From contig CALEZT010000281.1 of assembly GCA_937927975.1 (NCBI GenBank), positions 1 to 60,419 on the forward strand: a DNA stretch of 60,419 nucleotides. Reading direction: 5' to 3'. The stretch is from an uncultured Phycisphaerales bacterium (GTDB taxonomy: Bacteria; Planctomycetota; Phycisphaerae; Sedimentisphaerales; Anaerobacaceae). Shown in pieces: positions 36,647-45,724 of this stretch; position 1 is the stretch's first letter; the number at the start of each line of letters is the position of its first letter. The notes beneath the pieces were generated by a model. That model was not told where the DNA came from, ran no database searches, and was given only the letters and a program-made list of their open reading frames with translations. Both the position numbers and the translations under genes were made by a program.

Positions 36647-38545
36647 ATGGAAAAAGAGTCCGAAAAGACGCCGAAGGCCCCAAAGACCTTCCTGACGGTC
36701 GGTCCGACGCTGCACTACAGCCATCGGAACGTGCAGCGGTACTGGCTCCTGGCGGCCTTCGTCTTTTCGCTGGCCTGCCTGTTCTGGTCCCGGGTCGTGA
36801 CGGGCCAGTTCTGGGCGTTCAACTTCGCCTCGCAGCGGATCCCGGATTTCTGGGAGCTGGGGCGCAACACGATCACCGGCGTGAGCATCTTCGAGTACCC
36901 CTGGCAGATCATCGTGCTGGGGCTGCTCATGGGGATCATGGCGGTGGCGCCCGTGCTGACGGCGCAGTTGATGAGCTTCGGGCACAGCTTCATCTTCATT
37001 CTGGCGGTCTTCTTCCTGGCAAACCTGCCGGGGTTTGCGGTGTTTCTTACCGTCAGTTGCCTTGCGGCGGCAGCCCGGCCCCTGCGTTTCCGGTCCCGCA
37101 TCATCGCGATCGCCTTGTGCCTGGCGCCGCAGTTGGCGTACTGGGGGGCGTTCGGCGGCGCCCGAGGCGTCGAGCCGCTGGAGTGGGGGTTTTCCTTCGC
37201 GCCGTGGATCTGGGCCTGGCTGACCGGCATGACCGTCGCAGGGCTCGTCATCGGGATCGGGCACTACACCCGGTACAAGCCGGGATTGATCTGGGTCTTC
37301 ACCACGACGACGCTGCTGCTGGCCCTGGGTGTGTTCGTGTGGAAGATCGGCTTCGATGAACTGGATTACCAGCTCTATGTGGCGCAGAGCAATCCTGAGG
37401 AGGTGCCGGAATTCCGCGACCGGAGCATCCGCGACGCGCTGGACCGGACGATCACCGACCCCACCGAGAAGGAGTACCGCTCGGGCTTCTCGTACCCTAG
37501 CGAGCCGATCCCCTTGCGGGAAGAGCTTAAGCGGGAGATCCAGATCCAACTGGCGCAGGATCGCTGGCCGACCTGGCTGATCCTGCCGGAGGAGCTTCTC
37601 TACCAGGAGAAACGCGACCGGCTCAACGAGCAGTATGACCGGTTCATCCGTCCGCCCCGGCCGGCGTGGATGCCGGTGGCCCTGCACATGGAGATCGTCA
37701 CCCGTCGGGCTCGCAGCAACCGCATGCCGATCGCGCTTTACTACAAGGCGCTGCTCAACGAGTACACCCCCGACCTTCGTCGGCTCCAGCAGGAGGAGAC
37801 GCTGCATTTCTTCAGCGACTATCCGCAGGAGCGCGCGTCCCGAGTCTGGTTCCGCCTGTACAGCGACTTCGGGGACAGTCCCGAGTCGGCGGAGGCCCGC
37901 TGGCGGGGGGCCAGGCAACTGGCCGGACAGAGGGAGCTCAAGAAGGCCCGCGAGCTGCTCGACGAGGCCGATCTCATCGCCGCGAGGCAGCTTGCGATCG
38001 ACGAGAAGCGGGAAGCGGCCCCGACCGACAGCCTCTTCAGTGCGTTTCGCCCGCCGCAGGATACGGTGATGACCATGCAGAAACTCAGGGACCTTCTGCG
38101 TCGCATCCACGAACTCAGAACGCTGATCAGCGACGAGAACCTCGCCGGCGTCGACGGGGCGTTGGAGCGGGTGGCCGAGTTCGTCATGCTCAATGCGCAC
38201 AGTCTCGACCACGAGAGACGGCTCGACCTGCTGCTGGGCCGGTCGGACGAGAAGGACCCTCTGCGCGACAACCTGCTCCTGGAGAAGGCCAAGCTGATCG
38301 CCGACGACCAGGGTCGCGCCGAGCGGCTCAGCGAGCTGAGCCGGGAGTTCCAGGGCACCGACGGCGGGATGCAGGCGATGTACGAACTGAGCCGGCTGCA
38401 CCTTCGCACCTATCAGCGCGAACCGAAGAAGGAAAGCCTGCTCCAGGCGACGAACATGCTGTCCAGCTTCCTGAGCCTGTATCCCCAGAGCTTCTACGCG
38501 ACCCAGGTCAAGAAGAACCTCGACGGCCTCCCCAAGCCGGAGTAG
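36647..38545 (+). CDS. Polytopic membrane protein with long helical C-terminal domain
   Basis: A 632-residue protein. About seven hydrophobic segments occur between residues 33 and 240 (WLLAAFVFSLACLFWS, VLGLLMGIMAVAPVL, FIFILAVFFLANLPGFAVF and others). The remaining 390 residues are hydrophilic, helical and repeat-like (AEARWRGARQLAGQRELKKA, MYELSRLHLRTYQREPK), suggesting TPR/SEL-type helices on one side of the membrane. I do not recognise a named family. Start at the first ATG after the repeat. It follows ahcY by 88 bases, filled by the inverted repeat, so co-transcription is uncertain. Confidence 0.7.
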   Translation: MEKESEKTPKAPKTFLTVGPTLHYSHRNVQRYWLLAAFVFSLACLFWSRVVTGQFWAFNFASQRIPDFWELGRNTITGVSIFEYPWQIIVLGLLMGIMAVAPVLTAQLMSFGHSFIFILAVFFLANLPGFAVFLTVSCLAAAARPLRFRSRIIAIALCLAPQLAYWGAFGGARGVEPLEWGFSFAPWIWAWLTGMTVAGLVIGIGHYTRYKPGLIWVFTTTTLLLALGVFVWKIGFDELDYQLYVAQSNPEEVPEFRDRSIRDALDRTITDPTEKEYRSGFSYPSEPIPLREELKREIQIQLAQDRWPTWLILPEELLYQEKRDRLNEQYDRFIRPPRPAWMPVALHMEIVTRRARSNRMPIALYYKALLNEYTPDLRRLQQEETLHFFSDYPQERASRVWFRLYSDFGDSPESAEARWRGARQLAGQRELKKARELLDEADLIAARQLAIDEKREAAPTDSLFSAFRPPQDTVMTMQKLRDLLRRIHELRTLISDENLAGVDGALERVAEFVMLNAHSLDHERRLDLLLGRSDEKDPLRDNLLLEKAKLIADDQGRAERLSELSREFQGTDGGMQAMYELSRLHLRTYQREPKKESLLQATNMLSSFLSLYPQSFYATQVKKNLDGLPKPE

Positions 38546-38653
38546 AGCCTTGCCCTTGCCGGGGACATCTGCCGATCCAACCGCCATGGAACACCTGTCA
38601 CCTCCTGCGTTCTGACACGCTCCGTTCGGGTCCGATTATTCCGCTGCTTTGGT

Positions 38654-38681
38654 TTGACTTTCCGGACCGCTTTGGTAGCAT
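38654..38681 (+). promoter_or_regulatory. Sigma-70-type promoter of the receiver-like/GGDEF pair
   Basis: TTGACT (38654-38659), 16 bases, TAGCAT (38676-38681), about 70 bases before the start at 38750. Confidence 0.45.
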
Positions 38682-38749
38682 GGAAGACAATGAGCGGCCT
38701 CGGGTCAGGAGAAGCCGCCGCAGGGTGATGGCAGGATGAGGAATCGGTG

Positions 38750-39238
38750 ATGACTGGAGGCAATCCGGGAATCGCTCCATGCTTGGTCGTCGTGGGCGAT
38801 CCCTGTAGTGAGTTCGTGCGTACCATGGTCCGGCTGGCGCGGGAGTACCAGGTCGAGGCGATCCCGTGCGACGACGTGTATTCCGCGGTCGCCGCAACCG
38901 CCACAACCTCCGGCCGGCGCACGCTCGTGGTCGGTCCGATTCGGGAGCTGGCCCGCGAGGGCAGTCGGTTCTTCCAGATCGCTGAAGTGAACTCTCTGCG
39001 GTGCTGTTGTCTCCTGGACGGAGGGACTCTTGCGGGCTCGGTTGGCATGTTGGCGGCCGCTCGGGCGGGGGCCGCGGTCGTCGACGATGCGAGAGAGGTC
39101 CGGCCGGTCTTCAAAGAATGGCTCACCATCGGCGGGCACCGCGCGGTCCGCAGGAGCCTGTGCGATCTGGCCGATGAGGATCTGCGGGCCACCGAAGCGG
39201 AGCTCAGCGCGCTGTTGGGGCAGGGGGCCGATGCGTAA
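38750..39238 (+). CDS. Receiver-like regulatory protein (162 aa)
   Basis: Starts at the ATG at 38750 (a GTG immediately before it would add one residue); ATGAGG upstream is the likely ribosome binding site. The protein has an alternating beta/alpha pattern like a response-regulator receiver or FleQ-type domain (CLVVVGDPCSEFVRTMVRLA, RTLVVGPIRELAREG), but the phospho-acceptor aspartate is not recognisable. It overlaps the diguanylate cyclase start by 8 bases, so the two are coupled. It could regulate the cyclase by direct contact; this is inference from gene order. Confidence 0.6.
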   Translation: MTGGNPGIAPCLVVVGDPCSEFVRTMVRLAREYQVEAIPCDDVYSAVAATATTSGRRTLVVGPIRELAREGSRFFQIAEVNSLRCCCLLDGGTLAGSVGMLAAARAGAAVVDDAREVRPVFKEWLTIGGHRAVRRSLCDLADEDLRATEAELSALLGQGADA

Positions 39239-40322
39239 CGGGATGTCGCCACAATCCATGGGGGGCGGACCGGGTCGCGTGCTGCTGATCGGCGACGCCG
39301 AGAAGGCTTTGGTGGACGTCCGGAACATGGACCGTCGGGTTTTCGAGATTCGCGACAACGTCCTGGACGGAATCGACGCGGCCGCCCGGAACCGGTTCGA
39401 AACGGTGGTCGTCGTGATGGAGGGGACACTGAGCCGGCTTGCCCCGATTCTGAAGGCCCTGCGAAGGAGCACCTCGGCCAGGATCGTGCTGCTGGCCCGG
39501 ATGCACGAGGAGCCGATCGCGCGTCGGTTCGTCGCCCAGGCTCCCGGCGAGACCAGGCTGGCCGACGAGTACCAGGTGTGCCCCACGCACCTGGCAAGTC
39601 TTCGTCCTCGCGGGGGTGAAAAGGCCGCGTATGCGAAAGCGGAATCTCAAATCTCAGATCCCAAATCTCAGATGCCCGATCTGCCGCCTGCGGCGGCATC
39701 GGCCGAGATGAAACAGCGGATGGAGCAGCTCGAGCGGCTGGCGACCACCGACGATCTGACCGGACTGAAGAATCGGCGGTATCTCTGGGAATTCGCCCGC
39801 CAGATCTTGGAGCGGGCCCACCGGACCCGCGGACGCGTCACGCTCCTGGTCTTCGATATCGACAACTTCAAGCACTACAACGACGTCTATGGACACAGCA
39901 CCGGCGACGAGATCCTCCGCCAGGCGGCCATCCTGATGCGCCGCTGCTGTCGGCCCTACGATAGGGTCGGACGCATCGGGGGCGACGAATTCGCCGTGGT
40001 TTTCTGGGACGACCCGCACCGAGCCACCTGCGGCGTTTCTCGCGAAAGGCGGTCCGCCGCGGCCGAACATCCCACCGAGGCCATCAGCGTCGCCAAACGG
40101 TTCCAGCAGGCCTTAAGCCGGACGGACCTGAACCTGCTGGGCCCCAAGGCCGAAGGCGTCCTGACCATCAGCGGCGGCCTGGCCAGTTTCCCCCGCGACG
40201 GCTCGACCGTCCAGGAGCTGTTCGACCGGGCCGACCGGGCTCTGCTCGAAGCCAAGCGGGGCGGCAAGAACCGGATCTACCTGGTCGGCGAACCGCAAAG
40301 CGACATCGCGGGAATCCCCTAG
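39231..40322 (+). CDS. Diguanylate cyclase with degenerate N-terminal receiver-like domain
   Basis: A 363-residue protein. Residues 15-125 resemble a receiver fold (RVLLIGDAEKALVDV, RFETVVVVMEGTLSR). A linker holds a short repeat-derived stretch (SQISDPKSQMPD). From about residue 165 there is a complete GGDEF domain: DDLTGLKNRRYLWEF, FDIDNFKHYNDVYGH and the active-site loop RIGGDEF. An RxxD inhibitory site (RPYD) lies five residues before GGDEF, so it should make cyclic di-GMP from GTP under product feedback. The start overlaps the previous gene. No EAL domain is present. Confidence 0.88.
   Translation: MRNGMSPQSMGGGPGRVLLIGDAEKALVDVRNMDRRVFEIRDNVLDGIDAAARNRFETVVVVMEGTLSRLAPILKALRRSTSARIVLLARMHEEPIARRFVAQAPGETRLADEYQVCPTHLASLRPRGGEKAAYAKAESQISDPKSQMPDLPPAAASAEMKQRMEQLERLATTDDLTGLKNRRYLWEFARQILERAHRTRGRVTLLVFDIDNFKHYNDVYGHSTGDEILRQAAILMRRCCRPYDRVGRIGGDEFAVVFWDDPHRATCGVSRERRSAAAEHPTEAISVAKRFQQALSRTDLNLLGPKAEGVLTISGGLASFPRDGSTVQELFDRADRALLEAKRGGKNRIYLVGEPQSDIAGIP
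39648..39690 (+). repeat. AATCTCAAATCTCAGAT word repeat inside the GGDEF gene
   Basis: Two imperfect direct copies of CAAATCTCAGAT follow each other within the interdomain linker, in frame. The style matches the AAGTTTGAAGTG-type intergenic repeats elsewhere in the window. Confidence 0.5.
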
Positions 40323-40377
40323 CAGTCGATGGCCGTCCCCTCCATTTCGATCTTGCGACCCGGCGCCGGCGGTTCCA

Positions 40378-41226
40378 CTATCGGGCGATTTCTTTCCGCA
40401 GCCAGTCGATGCTCTTTTCCACGTTCCCCGGGGCGGCCTCGCACTCGATGGACAGGACGCCGTCCCATTTGGTGTCCTTGAGCAGTTCGATGCAGCCGGC
40501 GATGTTCTCGGCATTCACTCCCTCGCCAATCGCGACCACGGACGAAGCGATGCCGGTCTCTTCGCCGCGGGCCGCCTTCGCGAGGCTTTCGCTGACGTCC
40601 TTGATGTGACAGTGGGAGAGCCTGTCCCGGAATCGCTTGAGGAATTTCACCGGGTCCTGGCCGGCGATGAAGGTGTTTCCGGTGTCGAGGTTCAGCCGAA
40701 GCCAGGGCGAGTCGAAGAAGCCCAGGATCTGCTCCATCGTGTCGGGGTCGGTTGTGTAGGGCCCGTGCGGCTCGACGTTGATGGTGATCTCGTACCGCTC
40801 AGCCCAGTCCAGAACGACGCGATAGTACTGCTTGATCAGAGCCATGACCTCCTTGTCGGAATAGCCGGCGGGTTTGCGGGCCCCGTCGGTGGTGTCCACG
40901 CAGGGGCAGCCGAGCGCCTTGGCGAACTGGATCGCCCGCAGCGTATAGGGAACGCCGCGATACTGGCCCTCGGGAGATGAAACCGGATACGCCGCGTCGA
41001 TCTGCGAGACCTTCAGCTTGAGCGAGTCGAGATAGGCCTTGAGTTTGAGCGGATCGCAGTGCAGGGGGATGTGAGGATTGTAGCCGAGAGCCTGGATGAA
41101 GTAGTCTCCGTCGATCGTGCCGAATTCCACGTACTTGAGTTTGTGGTCGCTGGCAAACTGACAGGGAACTTCATAGGAAACATCGAAATGGCGCCAGTTG
41201 TCCACATGCATGCCCAGTCTCAACAT
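40378..41226 (-). CDS. Sugar phosphate isomerase/epimerase-like TIM barrel
   Basis: A 282-residue protein of the xylose-isomerase-like/AP-endonuclease-2 TIM-barrel superfamily. Motifs include ITINVEPHGPYTTDPDTM and WLRLNLDTGNTFIAGQDP, with SHCHIKDVSE supplying metal ligands, and a late glutamate in VLSIECEAAPGN. Such enzymes bind a divalent metal and isomerise or epimerise sugars and inositols. GGGGAG precedes the ATG. It is divergent from the ceramidase-like gene and convergent with the cyclase, so context gives no pathway. The substrate is unknown. Confidence 0.82.
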   Translation of the reverse strand: MLRLGMHVDNWRHFDVSYEVPCQFASDHKLKYVEFGTIDGDYFIQALGYNPHIPLHCDPLKLKAYLDSLKLKVSQIDAAYPVSSPEGQYRGVPYTLRAIQFAKALGCPCVDTTDGARKPAGYSDKEVMALIKQYYRVVLDWAERYEITINVEPHGPYTTDPDTMEQILGFFDSPWLRLNLDTGNTFIAGQDPVKFLKRFRDRLSHCHIKDVSESLAKAARGEETGIASSVVAIGEGVNAENIAGCIELLKDTKWDGVLSIECEAAPGNVEKSIDWLRKEIAR

Positions 41227-41447
41227 AGGACACTCCCCTTTCCTAAACCGGATTTGTTGTTGTGCCTGCGGAGACTCATGCTACCGTGTGCCGGCAGCAA
41301 ACGCCAGAAGCTGGCCGCAGGATTCCGAAGAATGCGCCGAGGTCAAATGCGCTCTGTGCCGGCGATCCTGTCGATGGTATATTGCCTGTGCCTGGATGGG
41401 ACGCTGTCCGGGATGGCAGGGCTCGTCCATGAGAAAGGAGCGAACGC

Positions 41448-42809
41448 ATGAAAGTGAGCATGAGAGTTGGGGCGGTTCTTCTGACGTTGTGGTGTTGTCC
41501 CTGTGGGATGGGTGGCACAGAACGGTTGTCGGCCGCATCGCTCCTGCATGTCGGATGGTCCCATGTGGATGTCACGCCGGGGCGGCCCGTCGCGCTGATC
41601 GGGCAGTTGCACAAACGGATCTCCGAACGCGTCCGCGATCCGCTGACCGCCACGGCGCTGGCCGTCGAGACTCGCGGCGGGGGCTCGTCGGAACAGGCGA
41701 TTCTGGTTTCGTGCGACGTGCTGTACATCCGCAAGTCGGTTGTGGACAAGATCCGGGAGGTTCTCAAGACCAAGTTGCCCGATTTCGATGCGGACAAGCT
41801 GGTGCTCAACGCCACGCACACGCACACCGGGCCGGGCTTTGCGGACGAGGACTTCGGGACTCTGTATGACGTCAGCAAGGACGAGGGCGTCATGCCGGCG
41901 TCCGAGTACGCAGCGTTCTTTGTCGAGAGGATCGCGCAGGTCGCGGCCGAGGCATGGGAGCGACGCGGACCTGCCGGAGTGAACTGGGCGCTGGGGCACG
42001 CGGTGGTGGGGATGAACCGCCGGGCGCGGTACTTCGACGGCAAGGCGATCATGTACGGATCGACGACGCGGGCGGATTTTGCCGGTCTGGAGGGATACGA
42101 GGACCACGGCGTGGAGATGCTCTTCTTCTGGGACGCCAGCGGCAAGCTGACCGGGATCGTCGTCAACCTCGCATGCACCGCCCAGGAGACGGAGGGCCTC
42201 AACGAGATCTCCGCGGACTTCTGGTACGATGTGCGTCAGACGCTTGGCGCAAGGTTGGGGAGGGACGTCCATGTGCTGCCCCAGTGCGCCGCGGCGGGGG
42301 ACCTCTCGCCGCACCTGCTCTATCGCAAGAAGGCGGAGGAAGCCATGGCCAAGCGAAGGGGTTTCTCCAACCGCCAGGAGATCGCCCGACGGATCGTCGA
42401 CTCGGTGATGGACGTTCTACCGACGGCCCGCGACGGTGCGACGGCCAGTCCGGTCTTCAGGCACGCCGTGGTTCGTGTCAACCTGCCTCCGGCGCCGTCG
42501 ACCGCGGCGCCATTCTATACCACGGACGCCATCGCTCCTGTCGAACTGCACCTGTTGCGACTTGGCGACGTGGCCATTGCGACCAATCCGTTCGAGTTGT
42601 ACCTCGACTACGGCGTCCGAATCAAGGCCCGCAGTCCGGCGGTCCTGACGATGCTGGTTCAACTCTCCTGCCAGCACAGCGGTTACCTGCCGACGGAGAA
42701 GGCGATCGCCGGCGGCGGCTACAGCGCCGACAAGTACGTGGTCGGCCCCGAGGGGGGCCAGGTCCTCGTGAACGAGACGGTGCGACAGATCGAGGCCCTG
42801 TGGAAATGA
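41448..42809 (+). CDS. Exported neutral/alkaline ceramidase-like hydrolase
   Basis: A 453-residue protein with a Cys-containing signal region (about 5-25) and AAAGGAG before the ATG. It matches the N-terminal catalytic domain of neutral/alkaline non-lysosomal ceramidases: GWSHVDVTPGRPVALIGQ at the start, ATHTHTGPGF with the zinc-binding histidines, and VNLACTAQETEG further on. It is shorter than true ceramidases, which carry an extra C-terminal beta domain. Planctomycetes have many such proteins of unknown substrate, so N-acyl-lipid or other amide/ester hydrolysis is possible. Confidence 0.82.
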   Translation: MKVSMRVGAVLLTLWCCPCGMGGTERLSAASLLHVGWSHVDVTPGRPVALIGQLHKRISERVRDPLTATALAVETRGGGSSEQAILVSCDVLYIRKSVVDKIREVLKTKLPDFDADKLVLNATHTHTGPGFADEDFGTLYDVSKDEGVMPASEYAAFFVERIAQVAAEAWERRGPAGVNWALGHAVVGMNRRARYFDGKAIMYGSTTRADFAGLEGYEDHGVEMLFFWDASGKLTGIVVNLACTAQETEGLNEISADFWYDVRQTLGARLGRDVHVLPQCAAAGDLSPHLLYRKKAEEAMAKRRGFSNRQEIARRIVDSVMDVLPTARDGATASPVFRHAVVRVNLPPAPSTAAPFYTTDAIAPVELHLLRLGDVAIATNPFELYLDYGVRIKARSPAVLTMLVQLSCQHSGYLPTEKAIAGGGYSADKYVVGPEGGQVLVNETVRQIEALWK

Positions 42810-42915
42810 CCGACCCAGGCGAAGGAATTCATTGAATACTTCTGGCCTGCGTGCGTCTGTGCCAGAAAGGCAACTGCGCGTATGCGCAGAAAGAAGGCAG
42901 ATGGAGAGAACCGCC

Positions 42916-43830
42916 ATGACGTATGCGATCGAGCTTCGGGAGATCCGCAAATCGTTCGGATCGGTGCGGGCGGTGGACGGGCTGAGCCTCGCGGTGCCGC
43001 AAGGGGCGGTGTACGGCTTCCTCGGGCCCAACGGCGCGGGCAAGACCACGACGCTCCGCATGATCATGGACATCATTCGGCCTGACGGCGGCGAGATTCG
43101 ATTGTTCAACGAGTCTTCTTCTTGCTCGGTCCGCAGCCGGGTGGGGTATATGCCCGAAGAGAGGGGGCTCTATCGCAAGATGACCGCCGCCGCGGTCCTT
43201 CGCTACTTCGGGTCGCTCAAGGGGCTATCCGCGGCGAAGCTGGCGCAGCGTGTTCCCGCATGGCTCGAACGAATCGATCTGACCGGCTATGCGAACAAGA
43301 AGGTCGAAGAGCTCTCCCGCGGAATGCACCAGAAACTCCAGTTCGCGGCCACGGTGATCAACGACCCGGAACTGGTGATCCTCGACGAACCCTTCTCGGG
43401 CCTCGATCCGGTGAACCAGGATCTGCTGCGGGAGATCATCACCGAAATGCGCAGGCAGGGTCGCACGGTCTTGTTCTCCACGCATGGGATGCACGAGGCC
43501 GAGCAGTTGTGCGACTTCATCGTGCTGATCAATCAGGGCAAGGTCGTCGTCGACGGCACGCTGGACCAGATCCGATCCCGTCACGAGTCTCATACGATCT
43601 CGATCGAAATCGAAGGCGATGGGGCCTTCGTTGGGACGCTGCCCCAGGTGGCGACGGCCCGTCCCGACGGACGGCGGCTGGACGTGACGCTGCGCGACGG
43701 CGCCGATCCGCAGGAATTGCTGCGAATCCTCGTCGAGCGGTCGCGCGTGCGGGCGTTCGAGATCAAACACCCTTCGCTGCACGAGATCTTCGTGCGGCTG
43801 GTCGGAGGCGGTCATGTGGAAGATCGGTAA
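42916..43830 (+). CDS. ABC transporter ATPase (NatA-like, ABC-2 type)
   Basis: A 304-residue ATPase: Walker A FLGPNGAGKTTTLRM, signature as the variant LSRGMHQKLQFAATV in place of LSGGQ, Walker B LVILDEPFSGLDPV and H-loop STHGMHEAEQL. The C-terminal 80 residues form the regulatory tail common in NatA-type ATPases. An ATG at 42901 is an alternative start. It overlaps the permease gene by 17 bases. The pair resembles NatAB sodium or drug exporters; the direction is export and the substrate is unknown. Confidence 0.88.
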   Translation: MTYAIELREIRKSFGSVRAVDGLSLAVPQGAVYGFLGPNGAGKTTTLRMIMDIIRPDGGEIRLFNESSSCSVRSRVGYMPEERGLYRKMTAAAVLRYFGSLKGLSAAKLAQRVPAWLERIDLTGYANKKVEELSRGMHQKLQFAATVINDPELVILDEPFSGLDPVNQDLLREIITEMRRQGRTVLFSTHGMHEAEQLCDFIVLINQGKVVVDGTLDQIRSRHESHTISIEIEGDGAFVGTLPQVATARPDGRRLDVTLRDGADPQELLRILVERSRVRAFEIKHPSLHEIFVRLVGGGHVEDR

Positions 43831-45085
43831 GGTCGCGCAGCGCGAGTTTCTCGATACGGTCAAGACCCGGACGTTTCTGCTGGGTCTGCTGCTGATCCCC
43901 GTCCTGATCGTCGGCATCATCCTGCTCAGCAGGAAGATGGCGCAGAGCGAAGGCGGACCTCGTCCGGCGCTTCGAGTGGGTCTGACGTCCCCGGCGGGCG
44001 AACTGCTCTCGCGGATCACCGGCGCGTTTGCGGACTACAACAGGGCCAACCCGCAGACGCCTCTGGATCTTCAGCTTCTGCCCGAGGGCGAAGACGGGAC
44101 TTCGCCCGAGCAGCAGGGCAAGGACCAACTACGGCAAGGCAAGCTGGCAACCTACATTGTGCTCGAAGGCGATCTGGAGGCCGGCCAGGGCACGCTGCAA
44201 TTCTACAGCTACAAAGCCAAGGCATCTCAGATCGACGCTTTGTGGACCGTCGAGCGGATTCTGCGGGACGCCGTGATCGATCGGCGGTACCAGGTTCGCG
44301 GGCTCGACCCCGCGATGCTGGCCGAGATCCGCAGCGTCCCCGTCCGCCGGTTCGAGTTGGGTGAAGAACAGGGTCGCGAGCAGGTGCAGAGCGAAGGCCA
44401 GCGAGTGGCTCGCATGATGGCGCCTTTTGCGTTCATGTACCTGATCTTCATCGGCATCGTGGGCATGGGGCAGCACATGATCACCAGCATCATCGAGGAG
44501 AAGAACTCGCGGATCGTCGAGATGCTGCTCTCGTCGATCAGTCCGTTCCAGCTCATGGCGGGCAAGATCCTCGGCCTGGCGGGCGTGGGACTGACGGTCA
44601 TGGCCTTGTGGGGCGCGGCCGCCTATGGGACCGCGACCTGGCAGGGCATCAAGATCGACGTCGGCCTGGATCTGCTCGTCTACGGCCTGGCGTATTATGT
44701 CCTGGGCTTCATCCTGTTCAGCGCCATCCTGGCCGGCATCGGGTCGATCTGCAACACCGTCAAGGAGACCCAGAGCCTGATGATGCCGATCACGCTGATC
44801 TTCGTGATTCCGCTGATCGCCTGGCCGCAACTGGCGCGGGACCCCAACGGCGACCTGGCCCGCATCCTCTCCTACGTGCCCCTGACGACACCGATGCTCA
44901 TGGTGCTGCGACTGTCGAGCGGGCCGGACATCTGGTGGGGCGAGATCGCGATCTCGTTTGTCGTCCTGGTCGCAGGCGTCCTGGTGAGCATCTGGCTGGC
45001 CGCCAAGGTCTTTCGCACCGGCATTCTCCTCTACGGCAAACGCCCCGGCCCGCGCGAAGTTCTCCGGTGGCTGCGGGAAAAATGA
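43814..45085 (+). CDS. ABC-2 type permease (NatB-like)
   Basis: A 423-residue membrane protein with one segment near the N-terminus (about 20-40), a large extracytoplasmic domain (45-195), and five to six segments between 200 and 405 (FAFMYLIFIGIVGMGQHMI and others). IIEEKNSRIVEMLLSSISP is the ABC-2 coupling helix signature. It overlaps the ATPase by 17 bases and forms an exporter with it. The closest recognised type is NatB. Confidence 0.86.
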   Translation: MWKIGKVAQREFLDTVKTRTFLLGLLLIPVLIVGIILLSRKMAQSEGGPRPALRVGLTSPAGELLSRITGAFADYNRANPQTPLDLQLLPEGEDGTSPEQQGKDQLRQGKLATYIVLEGDLEAGQGTLQFYSYKAKASQIDALWTVERILRDAVIDRRYQVRGLDPAMLAEIRSVPVRRFELGEEQGREQVQSEGQRVARMMAPFAFMYLIFIGIVGMGQHMITSIIEEKNSRIVEMLLSSISPFQLMAGKILGLAGVGLTVMALWGAAAYGTATWQGIKIDVGLDLLVYGLAYYVLGFILFSAILAGIGSICNTVKETQSLMMPITLIFVIPLIAWPQLARDPNGDLARILSYVPLTTPMLMVLRLSSGPDIWWGEIAISFVVLVAGVLVSIWLAAKVFRTGILLYGKRPGPREVLRWLREK

Positions 45086-45204
45086 GACAACAGATGGGGG
45101 GCTTGCCCCGCCGCGTCGTTGCGGATATGCTGTGCCGCGTGTTCGATGGTTCTTGACGCTGGAGACATCGTAAAGGCAAATGGCGGGGGCTTCCCCGTTT
45201 GGCT

Positions 45205-45699
45205 ATGAGCATTTTCGACATCCATCCGCTGACGTGGGAAGGTCTGTTGTGCTGCTTCCTTTCCGGGGTGATCATTGGGTTGGAACGGCAGTTGCGCGGC
45301 AAGCCCGTGGGGGTGCGCACCAGCGCCCTGGTCTGCACCGGGACGTACATCTTCATCGCCATGACGCGGGCGGTCTCCACGGATGCCACCGATCCCTCGC
45401 GGATCGTCGGGCAGGTGGTGACCGGCATCGGTTTTCTCGGGGCCGGCGTGATCCTGACCCGCCAGGGCGTCGTCGTGGGCGTCACCTCCGCCTCGGCCAT
45501 CTGGGTCCTGGCGGCCATCGGCGCGACGATCGGACTGGGATTCTCGTGGCTGGGCGTCCGGCTTGCGGTCCTGGCGGTGATCATCCTTATCGGCGTGGAC
45601 CTCCTGGAGAATCGCTTCGATGCGATGCAGCGGGGCGTCCACCAGAAGCGTCAGTCCGCCGGCGGATCGAAGCAGGATTCGCCCAAAGGGTCTCAATAG
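45205..45699 (+). CDS. MgtC/SapB family membrane protein
   Basis: A 164-residue protein with four membrane segments and the MgtC signature: FLSGVIIGLERQLRGKPVGV, RTSALVCTGTYIF and VTGIGFLGAGVILTRQG, then TSASAIWVLAAIG. MgtC-type proteins adjust membrane potential or ATP synthase activity under low Mg2+ or phosphate. The ATG at 45205 is preferred to the TTG at 45199. The 119-bp gap before it holds two GC-rich hairpins (GGGGCTTGCCCC and CGGGGGCTTCCCCG types, at about 45095 and 45184). Confidence 0.87.
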   Translation: MSIFDIHPLTWEGLLCCFLSGVIIGLERQLRGKPVGVRTSALVCTGTYIFIAMTRAVSTDATDPSRIVGQVVTGIGFLGAGVILTRQGVVVGVTSASAIWVLAAIGATIGLGFSWLGVRLAVLAVIILIGVDLLENRFDAMQRGVHQKRQSAGGSKQDSPKGSQ

Positions 45700-45724
45700 G
45701 GGCCCTCTCGGCCCTCGCTCGGCT

